Source of the DNA: Crocinitomix algicola
Lineage (GTDB): Bacteria > Bacteroidota > Bacteroidia > Flavobacteriales_D > Crocinitomicaceae
Reading direction: 5' to 3'
DNA length: 64,000 nt
NCBI RefSeq assembly: GCF_001661595.2
Contig: NZ_LYPF02000010.1
Location: 1-64,000, forward strand
A model generated the notes under the pieces. That model was not told the origin of the DNA and did not search any database. It was given only the letters and a program-made list of their open reading frames with translations. The translations under genes and the position numbers were made by a program. Numbering within the stretch: position 1 is the first letter of the stretch; each line of letters opens with the position of its first letter. Shown here piece by piece: positions 54,264-62,414 of this stretch.

Positions 54264-54872
54264 ATGAAGAATCTTAGTTACCTAGTATTAGCACCATTAT
54301 TTTTGTATGCCTGTAATGGAGCAAAAAACTCAAATGAAGAAAACACGGTTGAAAATAATGAAACAGAACTCATTGATTCAACAAAGATCCCAGTTCAGGA
54401 AATCCCTGAAGCACCCAAAAGTCCTCGTCAACAAGCGAAAGGCACTATTAACGATGTAGAAATTGAAGTTGATTTTGGTGCACCATCCGTTCGTGAGCGC
54501 GAAATTTGGGGAGAATTGGTTCCTTACGACAAAGTATGGCGCGCAGGGGCAAATGATGCTACAGCCATCACCTTCGGTAGCGATGTTTTAATTGATGGAC
54601 AAACCGTAACTGCTGGTACCTATGCTTTATTTATTATTCCTCAAGAATCTTCTGAAACATGGACAATTATTCTTAATGAAGAATGGAGCAAGGAAATACA
54701 CGGAGTTTGGGGCGCTTATGACCATAAACCCGAAAAAGATGTTTTAAGATTTGAAGTAACACCAAGTTTTGAAAACGATCACCACGAAATTCTAGCATTT
54801 GATGTAACAGATAAAGCTGTCGAGTTTAACTGGGAAAAAGCACACTTCTCTTTTCCAGTAGAAAAAAAATAA
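54264..54872 (+). CDS. DUF2911 lipoprotein
   Basis: A 202-residue lipoprotein with lipobox FLYACNGA (Cys17), an acidic linker and a DUF2911 domain (EIEVDFGAPSVREREIWGELVPYDKVWRAGANDATAITF, YALFIIPQESSETWTIILNEE). DUF2911 proteins are common in Bacteroidota; function unknown. Confidence 0.9.
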   Translation: MKNLSYLVLAPLFLYACNGAKNSNEENTVENNETELIDSTKIPVQEIPEAPKSPRQQAKGTINDVEIEVDFGAPSVREREIWGELVPYDKVWRAGANDATAITFGSDVLIDGQTVTAGTYALFIIPQESSETWTIILNEEWSKEIHGVWGAYDHKPEKDVLRFEVTPSFENDHHEILAFDVTDKAVEFNWEKAHFSFPVEKK

Positions 54873-54889
54873 ACCCCTTTTCACAAAAG

Positions 54890-54916
54890 AAAACCGCCTT
54901 TCAATAGGGCGGTTTT
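54890..54916 (+). terminator. Terminator after the DUF2911 gene
   Basis: AAAACCGCC (54890-54898) pairs with GGCGGTTTT (54908-54916) around a 9-nt loop, followed by further T bases on the plus strand. Confidence 0.85.
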
Positions 54917-54923
54917 TTTATTT

Positions 54924-54957
54924 AAAAAAAAAAGCTTCCGGATTTACCGGAAGCCTT
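54924..54957 (-). terminator. Terminator after the lipocalin-like genes
   Basis: GCTTCCGG (54934-54941) and CCGGAAGC (54947-54954) form an 8-bp stem with a 5-nt loop; on the minus strand a long T-run (complement of 54924-54933) follows. Separate from the neighbouring plus-strand terminator. Confidence 0.85.
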
Positions 54958-54979
54958 AGGAAATTTAGTGCGAATCGAA

Positions 54980-55411
54980 CTACTTGCTCATTAAGTGCAG
55001 TTCGTCTTCTCCACCTTTTTCCCTCACCCACATATTATCTTCTTCTAATTTTAATATTTGATAAGTTACATCAGCCGCATCCGTATCAAAATCTAATTCA
55101 AGATTTTCTTTGTTACTTTGAAATTCCCAAGTTCCATCTGTTTCATATTCAAACGAAAAGTCGCCGAACGAATACAAAGCAGCCAAAGAAGCATCACCAT
55201 CTTTTGTCGTTAACAAAGTAAACTCATCATAATCATCAGTTACATCTTCACCATTACGAAAAGCTTGCTCAATAACCCATGTATTTGCAACACGCTCCTT
55301 TTTAGTTTTCAAAGTTAACACTGGACCTTCTTCATACTTTTTGCAAGCTGTTAAACTCACCATACCAATTAGTCCTATAAATACTACTACTGTTCTTTTA
55401 AAATTTTTCAT
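54980..55411 (-). CDS. Lipocalin-like lipoprotein, paralog 1
   Basis: A 143-residue lipoprotein with lipobox SLTACKK (Cys23) and a beta-rich mature domain: RVANTWVIEQAFRNGEDVTDDY, GDASLAALYSFGDFSFEYETDGTWEFQSN, LKLEEDNMWVREKG. The repeating strand pattern looks like the small lipocalin-like domains of Bacteroidota. Closely similar to the upstream gene at 55456 across its whole length, so the two are tandem duplicates. Confidence 0.75.
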   Translation of the reverse strand: MKNFKRTVVVFIGLIGMVSLTACKKYEEGPVLTLKTKKERVANTWVIEQAFRNGEDVTDDYDEFTLLTTKDGDASLAALYSFGDFSFEYETDGTWEFQSNKENLELDFDTDAADVTYQILKLEEDNMWVREKGGEDELHLMSK

Positions 55412-55455
55412 TTTTTAGTTCTTTTTTTGATTAATAATTTACGACGCGACGTTGC

Positions 55456-55893
55456 TTATTTCTCCAACAAATGCAACTCAATATTGCTATCCAAATTCAA
55501 CACCCACAATTCGTCATTATTTAAGCGAAGTATTTGATAATCTGCATCTTGTTCGTCATCTTCAAAATCAAGTACTAATTCTTCATCATCATTTCTAAAT
55601 GCCCAAGTTCCTTCTGTGGATGTTTCATAAGTAACTCCAAATGCTGTATAATCTGCATCGAGAGTAGCATCTCCATCTGAATTCAAATAAAGTTCGTATT
55701 GATCGTAGTTAGACGAAACATTTTCGCCATCATCTTCTGCATAACTGATAATCCAAGTATTCGCTACTCGCTCCTTACGCGACGTCAATTCAATGGTATT
55801 ATCATCATCATACTTTTTCTCACAACTTAAAAATAGAGAGGATAAAAGTACTGTCCCCGCTAAAAATCCTATTGCTTCTTTTCTCATTTTCAT
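55456..55893 (-). CDS. Lipocalin-like lipoprotein, paralog 2
   Basis: A 145-residue lipoprotein with lipobox LFLSCEKK (Cys24). It shares KERVANTW, GENV-SNYDQYEL, SDGDATL-A-Y and TWAFRNDDEELVLDFEDDEQDADYQIL with paralog 1. It ends 45 bp before paralog 1, and one minus-strand terminator serves both. No promoter with good consensus was found upstream. Function unknown. Confidence 0.75.
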   Translation of the reverse strand: MKMRKEAIGFLAGTVLLSSLFLSCEKKYDDDNTIELTSRKERVANTWIISYAEDDGENVSSNYDQYELYLNSDGDATLDADYTAFGVTYETSTEGTWAFRNDDEELVLDFEDDEQDADYQILRLNNDELWVLNLDSNIELHLLEK

Positions 55894-56037
55894 AATCTGT
55901 ATTTTTTAAGTTCATCAACGTAAGTGCAGTCATCTTGCCAAAACCTGACAATTGAAATTTACTAACTGAATTACAACAACTTAAGAATTCAACATTTCAC
56001 AAAACGGGTTATTTATTTTTTCATATCTAAAAATTTG

Positions 56038-56052
56038 TTTTCAAAATGAAAA
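56038..56052. promoter_or_regulatory. Activator-site palindrome upstream of sigma-54 promoter 1
   Basis: TTTTCAAAATGAAAA is the palindrome TTTTCA-N3-TGAAAA. Its reverse complement equals exactly the site at 60538-60552. Its centre is about 86 bp upstream of the -24 element at 56131, a usual distance for an enhancer bound by an NtrC-type activator. Confidence 0.65.
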
Positions 56053-56130
56053 AAAATCACATGAAATTTAGGCTATACTTCTCTCAATAACCACAGAAAA
56101 TAAGGCGCACAGCATAAAGAGGCACAGCTG

Positions 56131-56146
56131 TGGCACAAGCCTTGCT
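56131..56146 (+). promoter_or_regulatory. Sigma-54 promoter of the first receiver gene
   Basis: TGGCACAAGCCTTGCT matches the sigma-54 consensus TGGCACG-N4-TTGCW at all specified bases but one. The GG and GC dinucleotides are 10 bp apart. Transcription would start near 56158, 11 nt before the ATG at 56169. A GTG at 56130 would put this promoter inside the gene, so the ATG is the real start. Confidence 0.85.
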
Positions 56147-56168
56147 GAATTTTTACATAAAAGGAGAT

Positions 56169-56600
56169 ATGATCGAGATTAAAACACGTCAAATAAAAAT
56201 TGTTGTTTTGGAGGATAATTCATTTTACAATAAACTGATCAAAGCACAAATTGAAAAATGCTTCGCCAAACATAACACAAATAGTGATATAGAATTTAAA
56301 CTGAATGTCTATCAACATGTAGAGGACCTTTATTTAAACCTCCATCATGCTTATGACATTGCTTTTATCGACTATTTCTTAGGAAGCGGAATTACTGGAA
56401 ATGTGGTTATACCACCGTTGAAGCAACATAATAGTGCTTGTAAAGTTGCACTAATGTCTTTACACGAACAATCAGTAAATCGATTGACTGAAAACAAAAA
56501 TAAAGCTGAGGCATTTATAGCCAAAGATGGCAAATCGCTCCAACGAATTTGTGATTTTATTCATCTGTATGCGAAGGAAAAGTATCCCGAATTAAGTTAG
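56169..56600 (+). CDS. Receiver-only response regulator
   Basis: A 143-residue single receiver domain. Acidic pocket in IVVLEDNSFYNKL, phosphoacceptor Asp in IAFIDYFLGSGITGN, and the alpha/beta end with candidate Lys in AFIAKDGKSL. No output domain. An AAGGAG Shine-Dalgarno-like sequence lies four bases before the ATG, unusual for this phylum. Its sigma-54 promoter and proximity to the hybrid kinase make it a likely phosphate acceptor or sink in the relay. Confidence 0.88.
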   Translation: MIEIKTRQIKIVVLEDNSFYNKLIKAQIEKCFAKHNTNSDIEFKLNVYQHVEDLYLNLHHAYDIAFIDYFLGSGITGNVVIPPLKQHNSACKVALMSLHEQSVNRLTENKNKAEAFIAKDGKSLQRICDFIHLYAKEKYPELS

Positions 56601-56620
56601 TTTAAACCCGCAACAATATT

Positions 56621-56628
56621 TATATTTG
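56621..56628 (+). promoter_or_regulatory. -7 element of the hybrid kinase gene
   Basis: TATATTTG is an exact TAnnTTTG match about 43 bp before the kinase ATG at 56672, suggesting the kinase-Hpt-activator genes can be expressed from a housekeeping promoter, apart from the sigma-54 transcript. Confidence 0.45.
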
Positions 56629-56671
56629 AAACATAATTTGCCCCACGAAATGCGTTCGTCATTTTTAGTAT

Positions 56672-58786
56672 ATGAAAAAACCGTTCTTGTTCGAATTTAA
56701 AATTTCTGGAGCCATGGTTGTTGTGCTCATTTTAGTGAGTATAATTGGTTTTTACACCTATCAACGTTACGCTAATGTTGTAGATGTTGTAAATGATGCT
56801 GTTCGACCCGACATGCAACTTGTCACAATCAAAGGCTTAAGGAATGATTTATCGGACGCGGAGAACAGTATAAAATCGTATAGTTTAACCCAAGACCCCG
56901 TTTTTATGCTTCATTTTGATGAAACTTTTATTGGGGTCAACGACAAACTCAATCTATTATACGACCTCAGAGAAGGACATCCTGAAAATGATACTTTGGT
57001 AGATACCCTGAGTGTTCTAATTGATGAAAAATTCGGTCTACTTAATGAACTCCTATCCTATCAAAATAAATTCGAAATAGAAGAAACTATGGCAAAAGTT
57101 TCTACTGAAATTGAGGAAGTTGTTACAGACTCAGAAAAAGTAATCACTCCTGCCAATACCCAGAAAGAGATTGATGCAGAAGAAAAAAATAAAAAACGAA
57201 AATGGCGCATATTTAATTGGAATAAAAAAAAGGAAGAAGAAAACCAAACAGAAAAACCCAATACTGATACTGACACCCTACAAAAAACTGTTGTTACCCA
57301 AGAATTGCTAACTGATGTTAACAAACGACTGGATGACATTAAAAAAGAAGAAATATATATCAGCAACAAAATTATTGACAAAGAAATTGCCTTGATTCTA
57401 GAAGATCGGATTTTAACAAATTCAATCCGAACTATTTTAGATAATATGGAAATTATTGAGGCTGATAAATTGGCCAAAAGAACTGAAAATGCTCAAAAAG
57501 AAATAGAAAAAGCGAATGTACAAGTGGTGATCTTTTGCATTGCAATAGGATTCTTATTAATCTTTATGGCTTTTACCATAATTAACTATGTTAAAAATAA
57601 CAATCAATACAAACGTATTCTAGCCAAAGCAAAAATTGACGCCGAAAATTTAGCAAGTGCAAAAGCGAGATTTATGGCGAATATGAGTCATGAAATTAGA
57701 ACTCCAATGAATGCAATAGCAGGGTTTACCGAACAACTATCTCAAAGTCCACTCAACAGCGTGCAACAAGACCAGCTAGAAGTAGTTCAAAAGTCTACCG
57801 ATCATCTTCTGCAACTAATCAATGAAATTTTAGACCTCTCAAAACTTCAAAACAATAAACTAAAAATTGAAGCTAAGCCATTTAATCCAAAAATTCTAAT
57901 TGAGGATGTAGCCAACTTATTTACACCAAAAATAAGTCAATCAAACATCGCTTTAAATACCAAGTTGGACAAAGATTTGGATCAACTATTAATGGGAGAT
58001 GATTTTAGATTGCGCCAAATCCTACTCAACTTAGTCAGTAATGCCGTAAAATTTACTGAAAAAGGAGCTGTCACTATTGAAGCGCAACTCAACCCAATAA
58101 CCCCTAACCAAAAAGAACTTGAAATTCACATTATTGATACAGGAATAGGGATGTCGCCAGAACAAATGGTACGCGTATTTGAGGAATTTGAACAGGCTGA
58201 ATCGTCCACAGCTAGGAATTACGGAGGTACTGGTCTCGGTCTTTCAATTACAAAACAATTAATTGAATTACAAAAGGGCTCAATAAATGTGAAAAGTGAA
58301 GAGAATAATGGAACCGAAATTATCGTAAAAATTCCTTATACTAAAGGCACAGAAGAAAACCAACCAGAAAAAAAACCAGCAAAAGAAACTACACCAATCT
58401 ATTTTCAAAATCTAAAAATACTTATCGCTGATGATGAACCATTTAATCGCAAATTACTCGAAGCAATTTTTAGAAAAGAAAACGTTGAATTAACATCCGT
58501 ATCAGACGGAACAGAAGTATTAGAAAAGCTCAAAAACAACCAATACGATTGTATTTTAATGGATATGCACATGCCCGAAATGGATGGCATTGAAACAACA
58601 AAAAACATACGAACCAACGAAAAAAATAAAGTAAATAAGAACATTCCAATTATCGTACTTACCGCGGCTTTAACCGACGAAGATAAAAAACGATATATCG
58701 CTACGGGTATGAACGGGATTGTCGCAAAGCCATTCAATAAAAAAACCGTGTTAGAAGAAATAAGCAAAGTCTTAAAAAAACAGTGA
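56672..58786 (+). CDS. Hybrid sensor histidine kinase with receiver domain
   Basis: A 704-residue membrane kinase. TM1 at about 13-33, an about 240-residue periplasmic helical sensor with a Lys/Glu-rich insertion (about 165-205), TM2 at about 285-308, HisKA with H-box FMANMSHEIRTPMNAI (His near 340), HATPase (NLVSNAVKF, DTGIGM, GGTGLGLSI) and a C-terminal receiver (ADDEPFNRKL, Asp in ILMDMHMPEMDG near 630, Lys in VAKPFNKK). Its end overlaps the Hpt gene by 4 bp. It would pass phosphate through its own receiver to the Hpt. Confidence 0.95.
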   Translation: MKKPFLFEFKISGAMVVVLILVSIIGFYTYQRYANVVDVVNDAVRPDMQLVTIKGLRNDLSDAENSIKSYSLTQDPVFMLHFDETFIGVNDKLNLLYDLREGHPENDTLVDTLSVLIDEKFGLLNELLSYQNKFEIEETMAKVSTEIEEVVTDSEKVITPANTQKEIDAEEKNKKRKWRIFNWNKKKEEENQTEKPNTDTDTLQKTVVTQELLTDVNKRLDDIKKEEIYISNKIIDKEIALILEDRILTNSIRTILDNMEIIEADKLAKRTENAQKEIEKANVQVVIFCIAIGFLLIFMAFTIINYVKNNNQYKRILAKAKIDAENLASAKARFMANMSHEIRTPMNAIAGFTEQLSQSPLNSVQQDQLEVVQKSTDHLLQLINEILDLSKLQNNKLKIEAKPFNPKILIEDVANLFTPKISQSNIALNTKLDKDLDQLLMGDDFRLRQILLNLVSNAVKFTEKGAVTIEAQLNPITPNQKELEIHIIDTGIGMSPEQMVRVFEEFEQAESSTARNYGGTGLGLSITKQLIELQKGSINVKSEENNGTEIIVKIPYTKGTEENQPEKKPAKETTPIYFQNLKILIADDEPFNRKLLEAIFRKENVELTSVSDGTEVLEKLKNNQYDCILMDMHMPEMDGIETTKNIRTNEKNKVNKNIPIIVLTAALTDEDKKRYIATGMNGIVAKPFNKKTVLEEISKVLKKQ

Positions 58787-59145
58787 TGATGAATGAATTA
58801 AAAATTGATTTTACAGAAGTTAAACACCTTAGTGCAGAAGATTCTACTTTTTACTGTGAATTATTGGATATCTTTATCCAAGGAACTGAGGAAGGGATTG
58901 AAGGAATTGAAAAATCAATCGCAAATGAAGATTGGTTAAACATGGCCGAGTGGGCACATAAAATTTCTTCTCCTTGCAAACATTTTCATATTGAAACGCT
59001 ATACCAAACATTAAAAGAAATAGAAAATTCTGGCCGTAACAAAAACAATTTAGAGGCGATACCATTATTATTAGAAAAGCTAAAATTAGATGGTCAAATT
59101 GCCATAAAACTTGTTCGCAAAGAACTTGAAGCAAACCGAACATAA
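58783..59145 (+). CDS. Hpt-domain phosphotransfer protein
   Basis: A 120-residue four-helix Hpt. The phosphorylatable His lies in WLNMAEWAHKISSPCKHF; relatives read AHxLKGxxxxxG, so the following loop is somewhat altered. Acidic helices precede it (GTEEGIEGIEKSI). Overlapping the kinase by 4 bp (ATGA), it is translated with it and bridges to the activator's receiver 17 bp downstream. Confidence 0.9.
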   Translation: MMMNELKIDFTEVKHLSAEDSTFYCELLDIFIQGTEEGIEGIEKSIANEDWLNMAEWAHKISSPCKHFHIETLYQTLKEIENSGRNKNNLEAIPLLLEKLKLDGQIAIKLVRKELEANRT

Positions 59146-59161
59146 TTATAACAAACCCCAC

Positions 59162-60517
59162 ATGAGCGAAAATTCCTTTTTAATCTACGTTGTCGAGGAT
59201 AACGAATGGTACAACAAACTACTCGTACATACACTTTCGCTTAATCCAGACTATGAGATTGTTAGTTTTAAAAATGGTAAAGACGCGCTAAAAGAGTTGG
59301 AACGTGAACCAGATTTAGTAACCGTAGATTATCGGTTGCCTGATTTAAACGGTTTTGACATCATTGACGCCATAAAAGCAGATAGTCCGAGCACAGAGGT
59401 CATCGTTATTTCGGAACAAGAAGAAATAGAAACGGCTATCGGTCTTATGCGTGAAGGCGCTTACGATTACCTTGTCAAATCTAAAGACATTCGTGATAGA
59501 CTTTTAAAGACTGTAGAACATATTCGGCAAAATTTAGGTCTACGTAGAGAAGTTCAAAAACTTCAAAAAGAAGTTAAGCAAAAATACACTTTCAAAAATT
59601 CCATCATTGGAAATAGTCAGCAGATGCAACGCGTTTTTGAGATGACACAGAAAGCGCTTAACAACAATATTTCTGTCATGATCAATGGGGAAACAGGAAC
59701 AGGTAAAGAGGTGGTTGCAAAAGCAATACATTTCAACTCCAACAGACAATCAAAACCATTCGTGGCAGTGAATGTAGCTGCAATACCTGCTGAGCTCTTC
59801 GAAAGTGAATTATTTGGACATGAAAAAGGTGCATTTACCGGTGCAAATTCTCGACGAATTGGAAAATTTGAAGAAGCAGATGGGGGAACCTTATTTTTAG
59901 ATGAAATAGGTGAAATGGACATTAACTTCCAAGCCAAACTTTTAAGGGCACTTCAAGAAAAAGAGATTGTACGAATTGGTAGTAATCAACCTGTCAAAAC
60001 TAATTGTAGAATCATTGTTGCAACCAACCGTGATTTACTAACAGAAGTGAAAAACGGAAATTTCAGACAAGACTTGTATTACAGGTTAATTGGTCTTCCA
60101 ATTGTGCTGCCACCATTACGAGAGCGAGATAATGACGTCCTCCTTTTGGCGCATTCCTTTATCCAAAGTTTTTGTAAGGAAAATGAAATGCCGTTAAAGC
60201 CGTTATCTGAAACTGCAAAAAACAAATTAATGACTTATACATGGCCGGGGAATGTAAGGGAATTAAAATCTGTAATTGAGCTTGCAGTTGTTCTAGCGAA
60301 TTCTGAAAAAATTTCAGCCGACGATATCAGTATAGGAAATCCAAATGATGCATTGCCTGACGTAATGGGAGAAGAAATGACGATGCGCGAATATAAGCAA
60401 CGAATTGTGTTAAAGTATATGGAACGTTACAATAATGACACAAAATTAATTGCGGAGAAACTGGCCATTGGCCAAACTACAGTATACCGATTACTTAATG
60501 AAGTTAACGATAAATGA
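59162..60517 (+). CDS. NtrC-family sigma-54-dependent response regulator
   Basis: A 451-residue activator. Receiver (YVVEDNEWYNKLL, Asp in LVTVDYRLPDLNG), AAA+ domain with Walker A GETGTGKE, GAFTGA loop in HEKGAFTGANSRR, Walker B GGTLFLDEIGE, and a Fis-type HTH (YNNDTKLIAEKLAIGQTTVYRLL). GAFTGA shows it contacts sigma-54. Start at 59162 places the receiver at the N-terminus. It is flanked by sigma-54 promoters at 56131 and 60619 with shared palindromes, its likely targets. Confidence 0.96.
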   Translation: MSENSFLIYVVEDNEWYNKLLVHTLSLNPDYEIVSFKNGKDALKELEREPDLVTVDYRLPDLNGFDIIDAIKADSPSTEVIVISEQEEIETAIGLMREGAYDYLVKSKDIRDRLLKTVEHIRQNLGLRREVQKLQKEVKQKYTFKNSIIGNSQQMQRVFEMTQKALNNNISVMINGETGTGKEVVAKAIHFNSNRQSKPFVAVNVAAIPAELFESELFGHEKGAFTGANSRRIGKFEEADGGTLFLDEIGEMDINFQAKLLRALQEKEIVRIGSNQPVKTNCRIIVATNRDLLTEVKNGNFRQDLYYRLIGLPIVLPPLRERDNDVLLLAHSFIQSFCKENEMPLKPLSETAKNKLMTYTWPGNVRELKSVIELAVVLANSEKISADDISIGNPNDALPDVMGEEMTMREYKQRIVLKYMERYNNDTKLIAEKLAIGQTTVYRLLNEVNDK

Positions 60518-60552
60518 TTTTCATTTTGAATAATCTGTTTTCATTTTGAAAA
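60518..60552. promoter_or_regulatory. Two activator-site palindromes upstream of sigma-54 promoter 2
   Basis: TTTTCATTTTGAATA (60518-60532) and TTTTCATTTTGAAAA (60538-60552) are 20 bp apart, two helical turns, so they face the same side of the DNA. The second is a perfect TTTTCA-N3-TGAAAA palindrome about 75 bp before the -24 element. They start right after the activator's stop codon. Confidence 0.7.
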
Positions 60553-60618
60553 ATATCTTTCAGGGTGATTATTAGTTAAGCTTCTGTATTACAAACAAAT
60601 AAATCCGCAAATGTAAGT

Positions 60619-60634
60619 TGGCATTTACTTCGCA
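60619..60634 (+). promoter_or_regulatory. Sigma-54 promoter of the second receiver gene
   Basis: TGGCATTTACTTCGCA carries GG and GC exactly 10 bp apart and differs from the sigma-54 consensus at three of its specified positions. The start site would be near 60645, 11 nt before the ATG at 60656, the same geometry as at 56131. Confidence 0.75.
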
Positions 60635-60655
60635 TAGTATTTTGAAAAAGATATT

Positions 60656-61072
60656 ATGTTGAGAAAAAAAAATATAAAAATCGCCATTGTTGAAGATAAT
60701 GTTTATGAAAACAAAAGCTTGACCAAATATGTATCTACCATTTGTAATCAGGATATCTATAAAGATTTTTCTTTCGACATAGCCTCATACACAACGGCTC
60801 ATGATTGTATTGAAGAATTGGATGACGACCTTAGCATATTACTATTAGATTACTACCTGTTCAACCCGCACGAAGTAGAAACCTTAAATGGCTCTGACGT
60901 TCTGGATCAAGTTAAAAAGCACTGCAAAGAATGCAAAGTTATCGTCCAAAGTGAGATGACAAATGCGCAGACCGTAAAACAACTAATGCAAGACGGAATT
61001 CATGCGTATGTAGATAAAAATGTCAGTTCCATGAATCGAATTGGTGCTGTTATTCAAGACTTATTAAAATAA
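60656..61072 (+). CDS. Receiver-only response regulator
   Basis: A 138-residue receiver with acidic pocket IAIVEDNVYENKSL, phosphoacceptor Asp in ILLLDYYLFNPHEVETLNG, and Lys in AYVDKNVSS. It resembles the receiver at 56169 and the NtrC receiver in the EDNxxYNK start. No output domain. It has a sigma-54 promoter with two activator palindromes and is followed 18 bp later by a secreted protein gene, probably in one operon. Confidence 0.88.
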   Translation: MLRKKNIKIAIVEDNVYENKSLTKYVSTICNQDIYKDFSFDIASYTTAHDCIEELDDDLSILLLDYYLFNPHEVETLNGSDVLDQVKKHCKECKVIVQSEMTNAQTVKQLMQDGIHAYVDKNVSSMNRIGAVIQDLLK

Positions 61073-61090
61073 ATCAAACAACCACATATT

Positions 61091-61636
61091 ATGAAACATC
61101 AAATTAAAAACTTTTTACTTGCCGCTGGATTATTTTGTTCGATAAATATCCAAGCACAAAACCAAGTACATCAACAATTTATGACTCCTCCCCCTGCCTT
61201 AGGTACAAGTTACAACACTGCTATTGGATTAAGAGGTGGAGAAACTTCTGGATTAACCATTAAACACTTTTTCGGAGGAAGTGCTGCAATTGAAGGAATT
61301 ATTGGTTTATGGCACCATGGCTTTACCTTAACAGCTTTATACGAGAATCACACCTCAGCATTTGGAGTTGCAGGATTAAACTGGTATTATGGTGCCGGAG
61401 GTCACTTTTCAGCAAGAACAAATAACAGTTACTATGGATGGGGACATCGCAGAAACGATTATTACGACAATGACAATTTTGGACTTGGTGTAGATGGCAT
61501 AGTGGGATTAGAATTTAAAATTCCACAAGTCCCCGTAGCACTAAGCTTAGATTTAAAACCTTTCATCGAAGTCATTTCCAATGGCAGAATTTACGGATCT
61601 TTAGATCCAGGTATTGGTGTAAAATTTACACTTTAA
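61091..61636 (+). CDS. Secreted protein, small beta-barrel-like
   Basis: A 181-residue protein with signal peptide (to about 22, IQAQN). Alternating Gly/aromatic strands (GLTIKHFFGGSAAIEGIIGLW, HGFTLTALYENHTSAFGVAGLNWYYGAGG, GLGVDGIVGLEFKIP) indicate an outer membrane or porin-like barrel. It lies 18 bp after the second receiver gene and would share its sigma-54 promoter, so it is a candidate output of the phosphorelay. Confidence 0.72.
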   Translation: MKHQIKNFLLAAGLFCSINIQAQNQVHQQFMTPPPALGTSYNTAIGLRGGETSGLTIKHFFGGSAAIEGIIGLWHHGFTLTALYENHTSAFGVAGLNWYYGAGGHFSARTNNSYYGWGHRRNDYYDNDNFGLGVDGIVGLEFKIPQVPVALSLDLKPFIEVISNGRIYGSLDPGIGVKFTL

Positions 61637-61673
61637 ACAATTCAAACTTTGAATCAAATCTAATAAAATAACG

Positions 61674-62210
61674 ATGAAAACAATAATAAAAAGTTTTTAT
61701 GCATGCGCATTTTTTGCCTTAATGATCAGCTGTAATAAAGAAGATAGCACAGCAAACTTAACAATCAAAATGACGGATCAACCTGGCAATTATGATACGG
61801 TTAGTGTAGAAATTATTGATGTTCAAATTCACTTCTCTAATGAGGATGATGACGAAAACGGCTGGGTAAGCTTACCAACCGAGACTGGTAATTACGACTT
61901 GCTTTTATTACAAGATAGTGTCACCACTATTTTATCAGAAGAAGCTGAAATTCCTACTGGAAAACTTCAACAAATGCGACTTATGTTAGGAACGAATAAT
62001 TATATCGTAATTGATGAGGCTGTTTATCCATTAGAATTAACAAGTCAAGATAAAACGGGTTTAAAAATGAATCTAAATACAACTGTTGAGAGCGGAGATG
62101 AAATTGAAATCTTATTTGATTTTAATGCACATGAATCAATTATTAAAACTGGATCTGAACGATATAAATTAAAACCTGTAGTTAAAGTATTAGAAGTTGA
62201 GGTTAGTTAA
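61674..62210 (+). CDS. DUF4382 lipoprotein
   Basis: A 178-residue lipoprotein with lipobox LMISCNKE (Cys20). The DUF4382 pattern is clear: LTIKMTDQPGNYDTVSVEIIDVQIHF, WVSLPTETGNYDLLLLQDS, IPTGKLQQMRLMLGTNNYIVID. It follows the barrel-like gene by 37 bp and ends in a terminator, so it may be the last gene of the sigma-54 operon. Function unknown. Confidence 0.88.
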   Translation: MKTIIKSFYACAFFALMISCNKEDSTANLTIKMTDQPGNYDTVSVEIIDVQIHFSNEDDDENGWVSLPTETGNYDLLLLQDSVTTILSEEAEIPTGKLQQMRLMLGTNNYIVIDEAVYPLELTSQDKTGLKMNLNTTVESGDEIEILFDFNAHESIIKTGSERYKLKPVVKVLEVEVS

Positions 62211-62230
62211 CACAACAAAATTCCGTCATG

Positions 62231-62263
62231 AAAAAAGAGCAATTAACGTTGCTCTTTTTTTTT
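62231..62263 (+). terminator. Terminator after the DUF4382 gene
   Basis: AAAAAAGAGCAA (62231-62242) pairs perfectly with TTGCTCTTTTTT (62249-62260) around a 6-nt loop, followed by more T bases. Confidence 0.9.
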
Positions 62264-62414
62264 ACCTCTTATTCATCTACTAAATAGTACAATTAATCTA
62301 ATATTTACCTAAAAATGGAAACAAAAGGTTTGAAACTTACGTAACTTTACACCAAACCACTAACTACTCATCGAAAATTCAACCTACAATTGATTTTCGA
62401 TTTAATACAATGTC

